Below the pieces are notes generated by a model. That model was not told the DNA's origin and searched no databases. It saw only the letters and a program-made list of their open reading frames with translations. From Watersipora subatra (Eukaryota; Bryozoa; Gymnolaemata; Cheilostomatida; Watersiporidae), in NCBI RefSeq assembly GCF_963576615.1, contig NC_088714.1:29322558-29386557 (forward strand): a stretch of 64,000 nucleotides of DNA, written 5' to 3'. How positions within the stretch are numbered: position 1 is the stretch's first letter; each line of letters starts with the position of its first letter. Below, one piece after another: positions 50,201 to 62,200 of this stretch. Made by a program: the position numbers and the translations under genes.

Positions 50201-53200
50201 GTTTTTATTCATTAATAACACCAACACTGCCATTATGTCACGCGTTGATGGTATTTAGCGTTTTACTAGTACTAGTATGTTTGGCAGTTTTGCGCACCAT
50301 AAGAAATTGTCGTGAGTAGTCAGTATGCGCATAATTAATGAAGTGATAAGGCGGCTGAGTAGTGTAGTACCCTACAGGGTGAAAATGTTCGTTGGTCATA
50401 ATGATTCGCGATTTCGCGAACAGTCAATCCCTCAAATTATTAAATTCAGTGAATAATTAGTTCTATTTTTAATCACAAGAGAGAATAACTACTGCATCAA
50501 ATTGAAAACTAGTCGCTAGCCTAGTTTTTAATGTAAATACTAAACGTAATTGAGTTCCAAAACGTTTTTAAAATCATTGCCTGAGCTTTGAGCTAACACC
50601 ATTGGCAATGCATCACATTTATTTACAAAATTATTCGAGGTTGTCACAAGATATGCAGAATGGCGTCATCGCGAAAATAGCCACGAGGCAGAAGTACTAA
50701 ACGTAGCCGAGTTCCAAAACTTCTTTAAAATCATCGCCAGGCTTCGAGCTTTATTGCCATTGAATCAAACTTTGCAAAATTATTAAAGGTCTTTACAAGT
50801 TATTCGGCATGGCTTCAGCATCGCAAAAAAGCTCTCCTAGTCTTTTTACATTAGAATCAACTCCATCAATCTTTAATACCGAAGTCAAGGACGATCATGA
50901 TTCTGATCTGGACATTATGGTATGTATTTGATTTGCAGTGTAGATACGTTTTTCCATAATTAACTGCATTAGTTAATTCTTTTGTTTAAAAACTGATCGC
51001 TTTCATCAAATACTTCAGCTATTGTTTTTGTACTTCCTCAACACTCGTTAATATTTTTCTTTTTTGTGTTTACTGCAGATTGAAAATGAAACAACCTACT
51101 CCGATTACGAAAACTAGAGACTAGTAGTAATATTCATCAAGGCAGGAATATTGGCAGAGAGGCAACCAGTCAATCTAGACCCTTCATCGACAACAACTCC
51201 TTGATATCGCTGTAGCAAACATGATTAAATTATATATTTTATTTCATGTATAGATATATTATAATTTATTACAAACTTGAGTGTACAAATAAAATATTTC
51301 AAATACACTGTACAAATAAAATTTTACAAACGATGAATGGAGTAAATGTAAACAGTTTAGTCCATATGGCGGTTGTCTAGCAATAAAATTAAACTGGTAC
51401 TCTTGATATGTGAATACTAGCTTGTAATGGTGCTTTCTGACTAGTTATTTTGGTAATAGCAGCTCTGTCGCTGTCACTGTCTTGGGTAGGTGTTGAAGGC
51501 GATTCTTTCGCTACTACGTGGCTGGTAAGCAAGTTATCATCAGAACTCTTCTCGTGGCTTACTATTGCAAAGTTCTGCCAGTTGGCCAAAGATTCATGCT
51601 CGTAAAGGCGTTTTTGTTCCTTTTTAAAAAGATATATTCTTCTTGTAAGTAGCTGCGGTCACTTCAACCTCAATTTCCAGACCTCCCTGAATGATTTGTG
51701 ATCTTCTAAGAATGACATCTACCACCCTTGCAATCATTGTTCTTCGGTGTATGATGAAAAATCTCTCTCTCACACTAAAACAAATAATGAAGCAGTAGGG
51801 ATGGAAAAAATTAGTATTGCGTTTTACCGAAGAACCAAAGTAAAATTCAACTAATTTAGTAAATGTAAAAACTCAACACTTACCACAAGTTGTTGGCTTG
51901 TCAAATGCCTCCAAAGCTGAATATTCGTGTAAATCTCTGAACGCAGCAAAAATTGTTTACCGTAGAATAGCATGATCGCCTCGCAGTTGTAAGCTAAATA
52001 TAAACCGGAACACGTGGTGTGTGCTTGCGTAGGAATAACTATTACTAGCCGCAATAGAGTTAACTTTTCCTAGAGAGCGGCAGTTTTCAGCCGCGAATAA
52101 ATTCATCCGCGAATATACATGAAAAGACAATTTTCGCGAAATATAACTCCGCGAATAAATTCATCCTGTAGGGTAGCTAGTGCTCCAGTTTGTAAAATGG
52201 AAGGTCCAAGTTCAATTCCTGTGCGCGGCAATGTTTTTGTCTTAACGCTCCTAGCTTGATTTTGGACGGACGAATAAACATTGTTCCTACTAAGTAAAGA
52301 TTTCGTCGTAGTGTCTCACCCACAGGGATGACAATTAACAGTGCCCGCATTGTATTCATGATGGACAAGTTGTTTATATACAGTATGTATTTATGCACCT
52401 CATTAGTATAGGTTGAATTTGTTTCTGATCCGTAGTTTTCACTAAATGTGTTGAAGAAGCACAATATTCATAAGCTTATTTACATTATTTAAACAGCCTA
52501 GTTTTTATAAAATAAGTGGAGAAATATGGCTTTACACTCACTAGATTAAAGTGTCAACTTGCTCTCTACTACAAGGTACTTTGCAATTCCATGTTCTACC
52601 ATTTCACAAATACAATAAATGTCCTACTTTTGTTTTTTGCAAAAGCACATCCTTGCTTCAACGTTTATATTTTTCAACCAGTCATTTGTTATTAATAAGC
52701 CTTTTTTAGTAGTTTAGCCATGTCTCACTAGTCAAAGTATGCCACTGGGCACGGTTTGTACATGTATATTGTAGGTATGATAACAATCTCAAGATGATTA
52801 TATGACAAATATAAAGTTGGCATGCAAAAATTTTATAAAAACTTAGATTCTTCTCGTCACAAGTGGTGAGAAAAATGTAACTGTTTTTTAGAAAAACATA
52901 GCATAGCTTTTACTTAGAAAAAGTAACGTACTCAGAAGAAAAAGTATTCAGTTCAAGTTAGAAACATGTAACATAGCAATTTACGAGAGCTGAATGCTAC
53001 TTCAATTCTCAAAACACTTTTCAACGTGCTACACCAGGGAGTACACCAGGGACACGAGGTGGTGTACATTAATGAACTGTTATCTTTTTCATCATATACA
53101 TCGATAACCGATTAGTTACCTTGTATCTTGTGTATGTCGATAAACAGTTACCTTTTTCCTTACCATATATCAATAAACAGCTATCTTGTTCCTAGTGTAT

Positions 53201-56200
53201 GTTATGGTAATAAGCACTTGCCTTCTTCCTAGTGTATATTGATAAGCAGTTACCTTTCGCTAGCATATATTGATAAACGGTAGTTTCTTTATTAGTAGGT
53301 CTATATATCAATAAACACTTACCTGTTTCCTAGGGTGTATAGATAAACAGTAACCTTGTTTTAGCGCATATTGATACAGTAATAATTTTTTTAGCATAGA
53401 TTGAGGAACGGTTACCTTTTTCTTACTGTATATTAATAAACAGCGAGCTTATTCCTAGCGTATATCGATAAACAGTTACTTTTTTCCTAGTATATATTGA
53501 TAAACAGTAACTTTTTTCGTAGTGTATATCGATAAACTGATGGTTTAACAGTATCAATGCCATAGTGAGCTATGGCTGTATCACTGGGAGCCATGCGTGT
53601 ATCATTTTCAGTATATTGCTTTGTGTTGTTGTCCTGGTAAGGAAATGCACATGGATGCCAATCTATATATGACTATTCTTATTACGACCAAATTGGCTCA
53701 CAACTTACAGTAAGTCACTTTCACTGTTAAAACAGGGGTCTTCTTCAAATGGAGATGCTATATGATTGCTGAATATTGTTAGGGAAAGTACTGCTTTATC
53801 AAATACTTCAGGTGAATTGATATTGTAAGATGAATACACCTTCAAAGTGGTTTTATTTTTAACTACATAGATTTTGTTTTATTATGAATATTGGCTAACT
53901 GCCAACAAAATTGATCTAATATGTTCATCAAGTTGGCTTGCTATGAGAAGTCATATTTTAGTGAAATATATTATAGTCAGGATGGTTTTATAAAACTGGT
54001 TTTACTGGATTGTTTCATAAAAAATTTGGGCCACTTTTTCAATTGATGCACTTATTCTGAACTGAACAGATCACTTAAGTGGCATGTAAGCTTTTATGAG
54101 TACTCTACATAAATATATTTGCACATGGCAGTATGAATAATTTGCTGTGGTAAGGGCTCTTAGTAATGATTTGTTATGTAACCTTTATAGTTGTCTAGTT
54201 TATCTGTTCTTCAATTTATTTAGATTGGGTTCAATTATAATGCTATAAGAATCGATGTTTTTTGTTAATTCAGTTTTGCTGTTAAGTTGTTTTCGCTCTT
54301 TTAAGCTATAATCTTCTGGGTGAATGAAGGAGTTTCGAATTGGAATAGTTTTTCATTAGCTGAAGATCTTTCTTTTATACAAAAAACTTGGAAAGATGAT
54401 AGTATAGTTTTTAGGTATGTACGTGCTTAATAAATAATACATAAATATGCATGGTTTGTAAATTATTGTCACACGCATTAGTAGTCCTTATATCATAGCG
54501 TATGGATGGTCCGCAATGTGCCAATGGTTTTATGACGCTGATGTAGAAATGTAGGAAAGTTTTTCTTTTAGGACAAAAGTATGATCAAGAGAAAGAAGAG
54601 CAAGCTGCAATGGACAAAAAGAATAAACAGCTGAACAGAGTTGAAAGTTTGAAACTTGCTGAGGAAGCCAATGGTAAGAAATCTGTACTTTACGGTTATG
54701 GTCTTGCGTGTAGTTCATTTTAACCTTTAGAACTACGATAGGTAAGGGAAAGTATGGAATTTTGAACATGTAGGTGATATAAGTACCTTATTTACTGGTA
54801 TATTTAAAAATGTAACTGCTAGTCTGTCACGTTTTATTATATAAACATTTATTTAGTATTTTTGTGCCAAACGCATCGTTTAAATAATCTTTACTTGTTT
54901 AAAGTTCAATGAGTAAGTATTGTTTTAATATCTACCAATGAAGTAAATTCTGTTGATGCGGTATTTAAAGAGTAGACGGTAAAAATTATGTACTATTATA
55001 GTAGATTTTGTTGTAGAGTCATACTTCGACTTACGAGCTTAATGCGTTCTGAGACTGAGCTCGTCGGGCTTATGTCAATTTACTCGCATGTTGGTGCAAT
55101 TTATTTATATATGGAACAATTAAATATGTATTGATTGGTTTCCATACTTTAAAAAAACGCAAGCAGAAACACTTAAAACAAGATATTGTAACAGAAATAC
55201 ATGTTGGTTATTGTCCTAACTTACCACATGCTTTCAAAAAACAACAAATAAAATATAATGCAAGGAAATGTGATTAATTAAAATGTAAAATTAAATACAT
55301 ACAATAGCAGCTAACGCTATCATTTGCTAGGGAGGGAGAAATAAGATATCCTTCATTACAACAGTTGACTTTGATAAATTGGGATTCTGGTGCACAGACT
55401 TGAAAGCAAACTTTATTTTTAAACTTAACGTAATTAAAATTTCTTCAGCATTCATATTTTTAAGTTTCTCGTGGCTTAGCTAATTTTTCCTTTTTTTTCG
55501 CCCTCACGATCAGCCGGTCATTTTAAGAGAAACCTATCTAAGGACGTTTGCCTTTGTCACCCTTTCAACATGTTGTGATAAGGACGAACCCAGGTGTGGT
55601 CACAAAGGGCAAATGCACGACCACTAGCCAACTTGTCCGAATGTCTATTTTTATAGTTTTGAAAGATAGCACCGGCCTTTTCACATAGTATCGTTTCAGT
55701 TATGCTGTCGCCGGTCAATTGTTTGTCTTTTATCCCAAGCCTGAACAGGCTCTCCATCAGCGATCATGAAAATCGCTGCGCCGTTTAGAAACTATGGTTA
55801 GTCCTTTTGCAAACTAAATGCCCGTAATATAATCCTTCTGTTTGATAATTGTGGACAGGGTTGGAAAAAAATCATGATTTTTTTAAATCAAAAAGATCGG
55901 ATTTGTTTGATTTAAATCAGATTTTTTTGAAAACATCATTTACCAGCTCTCTTTCCATAATCGCTAACATAATATTATTTTATTTTGTTGAAGTGTGCCA
56001 CATGAAAACATTAGCAACATACCATAACAACTTTGCATCACTTTAATTTATTAAAAATTGTTTTTATTTTAATTTTGACCAAGTTGTGCAGTTCATATTC
56101 ACAGTAGACCCTCTATGAGTCCCATTTTTGGGGTCAGTCTTTGAGATAGGAAAGTTCTGAAAAAAATTAATCAAACATGATATTTTACGATGATTTAAAT

Positions 56201-59200
56201 CACAGCCTTTGACATGGAAAAATCCAAAAAATCATCAAACATGCTTTTTTTAGGATGATTCAAATCATGATTTAAATCATTTGATTTTAACCAGCCCCTG
56301 ATTGGTGTATTTCTGTCATTTTGCAGAGCTAGCTCAATCATGCCTACACATTTCGCATATTTTTCAATAATTTCACATTAAATATCAATTGTTATCATTC
56401 GCTTTTTCTTTGCATTATCCTTCATTGTACCGGTTAACTTTAATTCCTATAATTCTGCACTGAAAAACGCGCACAAAAAACACAGCGCAAAAGTATAACC
56501 TGAGCAGTTGAAAAATATAGAGTGATGCTGCTTTCATAAAACACCTCTTGGACATACTTGGATACTGACTCGCGGGCTCATATTTCAAGCATGGCTCATA
56601 TGTTAGCGCTACAATTTGCTTAAAAGATGGCTCATACCTCAAGTTTCTCGTATGTTGGGGCTCTCGTAAGTTAAAGTATGACTGGTTTGCATAATTGGGA
56701 CAAATAATAACTGGGGCTAAAAATAATTAGGAGGTAAGTGTTGGTAAGTAATAGAGAAAATTTTTAACTAGGTTATCAACTACATGATGGAATAAAGCTG
56801 ACACGTAGTAAGTTACAATAATGTGAACTGTAAAGACCATCACTTGCAACCAGTAGCTCTAATATCTGCCTTCAAGTGAACCACACAAAATAGCACTTTT
56901 ATGGATACGAATACTTTGGAGAGATTGTTGAAACTTTAAAAACTTACATTAACTTACTTTAATAGCTGTACTTACATCAAAGATTCAAAGCTTGCATTGT
57001 TGAAGCATTAAATTGTGACGCCCTATTACTTATCTTACTATAATAAAACATTTTGCTTAATAACCAGTCAGCACCCTTACCTGTAGTATTCATGATTCAA
57101 TGTCTATCATGCTAGTCTGATTGCTTAATAACCAGTCAGCACCCTTACCTGTAGTATTCATGATTCAATGTCTATCATGCTAGTCTGATTGCTTAATAAC
57201 CAGTCAGCACCCTTACCTGTAGTATTCATGATTCAATGTCTATCATGCTAGTCTGATTGCTTAATAACCAGTCAGCACCATTACCTGTAGTATTCATGAT
57301 TCAATGTCTATCATGCTAGTCTGATTGCTTAATAACCAGTCAGCACCCTTACCTGTAGTATTCATGATTCAATGTCTATCATGCTAGTCTGATTGCTTAA
57401 TAACCAGTCAGCACCATTACCTGTAGTATTCATGATTCAATGTCTATCATGCTAGTCTGATTGCTTAATAACCAGTCAGCACCCTTACCTGTAGTATTCA
57501 TGATTCAATGTCTATCATGCTAGTCTGATTGCTTAATAACCAGTCAGCACCATTACCTGTAGTATTCATGATTCAATGTCTGTCATGCTAGTCTGATTGT
57601 TTAATAACCAGTCAGCACCATTACCTGTAGTATTCATGATTCAATGTCTATCATGCTAATCTGATTGTTTAGATGTATAGCAAATTAACTTAACAAATTA
57701 AGTTTTATGGTTTGTGTTTTTCTCAGCCAAAGAGTCGGATAAAAAAGGTGATTCCTTTGGTGAGAAACTCGCGACCCAGATAGTGAAAAACTTGCAGGTG
57801 AAGATCAGGAATATCCATATAAGATATGAGGATTTTTACAGTACTCCTAGTTCTCCATTCTCTGTTGGTATCACACTGGACAGTCTCTCCTTTCAGGTAA
57901 CTAGTGCAGTATATAACAGTTATGACTATATTGAAAGTCTGAGAGCCGTTAATGTGAAGTTACTCAACTGAAAAGAAATGGTCTTGTGATCTTTTATTTG
58001 ATTAACCGTATTGCCAAGCCTTTCATATAATTTAAGTAGCTACGTTAACATTTTTACCAGAATATAAAAGGGTGTGATGGTCAGAATTTCACGCACCGAC
58101 ACAATCGTGTGGCAATAACATACATACATATATGTATATATATAACATAAGTTAATATAACATATAGCATAAGTTATATGTATGCATATACATATATGCA
58201 TACATATAACTTTTCCGTGGGAGCTAGGTGCTTTATCTAGTTTATCCATCTCTATGCTAGCTGTTATAATTAGTTGATGTAGTAGGACCAACCACACTGG
58301 ACGTCTTACTTCATGGCTAATCAGTCTGTCATTTTCTTTTTTTACTCAGTTCAAGTATATGCAAAGGGTGACCTGGCAATCTATATTACATTTCATAGTT
58401 GGTAGTATAGTGAGGTTATTGAAAAACCACCTGAATCTATCTTGTACATATATGATGTGTACTTAACTTAATTCTGTTCACATTCACCGATGTCACTACT
58501 CTTATTTCTTCATGACAGATGGATCCTGTTGTGGAAGGCACTGAGGTACATTTTATCAAGCTAATCTTGCACCGCCATTCTTTGTTAGAATTTGTGGGTT
58601 ACACTTCAGCACCGTATTTGTAACAGATTTTTTTTGTTGCCATTAATTCAAACACTGCTTCAATTGTTACTGGCCTAGATTTGCAAGTCATCACAGAAGT
58701 TTACCAAAGGCTTGGCAGCGCTGCCTTGTAGAATTAAACACTACATAGACGATGTTGTTTGCATGTGTTTTAAAATGAGGAATAAATTCAAGTGGTGTTA
58801 TTGCTTTGTAGCGTGGTTAAACCAAAAGTGTGACACGGAAACATCTGCTTATGGTTTGCTGATAGTTTTTACCCAGCCTTTCTCACTCTTTAAGCAATTT
58901 GTAATAATTGATGCGCAATCATGGATGTCTTTTATATTCTTTGTTTCAAAAAACCATGTGTTTCTGATATGACTGCAAGCATCTTCTTTGATACTTTTTG
59001 ATCCAACATCTAAAATTGATTATTCACTATCCAGATTTATATATATTTATAAATATGTTTATATATATTTATATATATTCTTGTGTATATTTATGTGTAT
59101 ATATTTATGTGTATATATTTATGTGTATATATACACATAATAATAATGTTGTTATATATTAAAATTATTATATATTAATATTATTATATATTAATATTAT

Positions 59201-62200
59201 TATTTTATTTCACTGAAATCAGCTTAGAGGGCTCTCTAGCTAGCGTTTAGTAATACTGTGTATATATATCCATATACCGTATATTTATATATAAATCTGT
59301 CTATAAAGTGTGCTATTGCTGGAGCTGGTGATCAGATAAATTATATCCTGAGTTCAACTACTGAGTGCTTGCAGAAATGCACTATGGTGTGGTATAATTA
59401 AACATATGATGCATGCTGTTTAGATTGTAAGTTTATATATTATTTATTAGCAATAATTTCATTTCAAATAGAAATGTTTTTTTCAAATTATGCCATACAA
59501 CAATAACAAAACAATGTAAAACAAAATAATTAAACTCGCTAACATAAATCCTCATATTCTTAAATAAAAGTGTCTTCTCTTCTGTGCTCAATAATATATT
59601 GCAATATTTTTTGCAGTTTCATTGCAGCTGTAAGCTACTATAGTTGCCATATGTCCTCTTTTACAATTATCAAAACAAAGAGCCATTAGGCCTTCACATA
59701 CTGGTCCAAGTTTCAAGTATTGTATTTCTTAAATTTACTAGTTTTTATAATGGTAACCAACTCTGGGTATTCATTCATTGGCCTCTTCAGCAGATTATGC
59801 TGGGCTTATATTATTAATAAGTTTTGGGAAGCTCACATGTGTTGCAATTATATTATATTTATTATTTTTCTTTTTATAATCATGGCACCTAATTTAGCTC
59901 ACCCTAAATTTTCAAGGTCGAATTATGTTTTGGCATCTTTATACCAATGTTATGTGAATTTTGCAGACGGTTGATGAAGGAGGTAATCCTAGTGTAGTCA
60001 AAGAAACTGTTCAGAAGCTCTTTAAGGTATAACAAAATACTACATTTTACTTCCCGTTTGGTAAAGGACACTGATAAATTTGATCGTTCTTGCTATTTAT
60101 TTTTGTCGAGATTTTCACTTTTGGCAAGTGTGGCTTGCAAATGATTATCACTTAGGCGTTGTTAGTATTGCATCCAAATTACTTATTTGGTCGCTAGTGT
60201 CTGTCGACTATTATCGTTACATATAGTTGGTATGCCATCTTATTTAGACAGCTCAGTTGAACAATCTCGCCCTCTACTGGAACAGCAACACCAGTTCGTA
60301 CGTAAAGGGCGCTAAGGAAAGTATCTATCTCGTCATGAAAGACAAGATTGCTACAAGCAGCCGACGAGTTAAGGAGAATCAGTTTGGTAGGTTTAGTTTG
60401 GTTCTCTCCGCACTTTGTGTCAGTGACTGCGACTTGTTTACAGATGCGTTTACACCTGCGTACATTATGCCAAACTTCTCAGCGTTTGTCTGTGACAAGG
60501 AAATTTTTTAGATGACAATGTTCTTAGGCGACAAGGAAGTTCTTTTGCTTTCACATTACTGCCATGTGTAGGGCTGTAGTATCTACTTGTTAGCAATAAA
60601 GGGCTGTGTTACTAACTACTAATGGCGTGTCACTCATCTAAGTTTTACAAGTAGTTTTTACCATCTTCATCAATGCTCACTGCTTGTAATTCATGGATCA
60701 TGCGCGTAGCCGTTTAGTTAAGGCTAAATAAATCATTGTAAATTATTTTTATCATTAATTATAAAAGCTAAGGCTGTTCTAGATTGAAATATTCCCTGTA
60801 GGCTTAGTGTAGGTCATGTAGGCTTAGTGGTCAAGTTATCGGTAGGCTGATTGAACAAAACACATATAATGCTGCAAGCGAAGCAAAAAGTATATGCACT
60901 CCTAAAAATACTTGAACAAATGGCAAAGCTGTATGGCCTGTATGGCATATTGTCGTATACTACCAAAGCTGTATGGCCTATTGTCGTATACTACCAATGA
61001 GCAGATTTGTATGTACAGAGTTTTAGTCTCACATGAATAAATTTACAAACTTTTCCATAGTCTGTTCTACAATGATTGTGCCGAACCTATCCACTTTTTT
61101 TATAAAAACATTGAATTAGAGAATGAACTAGGATTTTTAATGTGAGATTGGGAGTCTGTAGAAATGGCAGGAAATAGCCACTCGTAGGTTTGTTTGTTTG
61201 TTGTCATACAGAATAGAATGGATTAGTATTATTGATAAGAGTCTTGAACATTGGCAATTGGAAATACTTAGTTTGCTATTACTGTAGTATCAATTGCTAT
61301 TACTGTCTTAGCTTACTTGATCATAGGTGTCAAAGCTACCTCAAAAGGTTCAGCAGTGTTCAAGTTGCTTGAAATATTTTTTATCGCCCATTTAGTCCAT
61401 TTACGTTAATTATTTATTTCACTTGTTTAATTATTTTGCAGTTCACGTCTCCTAATTCCGAAATTAGTAAAAATGAAGTGAAGTTTCTTTTGTACAATCT
61501 AGACATCCGATTGCTATAAATGTAGCCTTTTATCGCATGTATTTCAGTAGCATTGCTCTATGAACAATGTTTTAGCTCAAATTAGTTAATGCATTCCTAT
61601 ATATGTAGCTAAGGCAAAGCATAAAATATAAATTTGGAAAATGACCTGTTTCACTCAATTTTAGTGATCAGACCGATCAACTGCACTATCAACATGGTGC
61701 TCGACACTCATCCTGAGAGATCAGGTTTCAAAAACCCACAACTAAAAATGGGTTTAGTTCTGCAGGAGATAGGATTGCAGGTATCCAAAACTCAGTACTA
61801 TGATGTTATGGAAATGCTAGAATCCTTTGAGAGAATGGTTCTAGCCGACAAGTACAGGAAGTATCGTCAATATCTGCCGCCGAAACCAACTGTTAAGCAA
61901 ATGTACGTAAAGCTGTATTTTTATGCATTTTTTGCGATAAATAGACGAAAACGGTAAGATAACTTGAAAAATTAAGGTTCATGGCTTTATATTTTGTCTC
62001 AGCCAAAGACTCGAGTTGGAATATCTAGTAACTAGTAGACTAATAAATGAATCTGGTAAATGATTCTAGACCCTCTTTGTTATTGGTAATTTCTGTAATT
62101 TAGATCATAAAGTTCACCTTGATCAGTTGACTTGTGGGTTTTACTGTACATGTTTAATGTCATACAAGACCAAGAATTTTCGCATTTTATTTATCAATAT

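Larger units (their letters stand above)
50368..52175. mobile_element. 1.8-kb TA-flanked DNA transposon-like element
   Basis: TA, CCCTACAGGGTGAAAATGTT at the left is mirrored by GAATAAATTCATCCTGTAGGG then TA at the right. The ends share CCCTACAGG(G/A)TGAA. Near both ends are repeated CGCGAA-type motifs (GATTCGCGATTTCGCGAA; CCGCGAATAAATTCATCCGC). The interior has a possible two-exon frame on the plus strand and another frame on the minus strand. An internal duplication of about 160 bases (50535-50697 and 50697-50855) covers the first start codon. It lies in VPS13 intron 3. I recognise no transposase. Confidence 0.82.
55014..56684 (-). mobile_element. Tigger/pogo-like transposon, copy B, with nested insertion
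   Basis: The left end GAGTCATACTTCGACTTACG and right end GTAAGTTAAAGTATGACTG are inverted relatives of copy A (10394-11596). On the minus strand a frame reads [20 protein letters not shown] then GAIFQNYK, resembling the segment after the CENP-B-type domain in Tigger transposases. The copy is broken by a 445-base insertion (55856-56300); without it the length is about 1.2 kb, like copy A. VPS13 intron 4. Confidence 0.8.
57897..59966 (+). other. VPS13 introns around the microexon
   Basis: Apart from the candidate microexon (58519-58545) this holds AT-rich microsatellites: CATA/TATG palindromic sequence at 58115-58205 and TATATTTATGTGTATA repeats at 59037-59210. No gene seen. Confidence 0.55.

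Noticed and set aside
57053-57670. CRISPR-like array of regular repeats
   Set aside because: Whole 68-base units are repeated with no unique spacers, in animal DNA. It is a tandem satellite.
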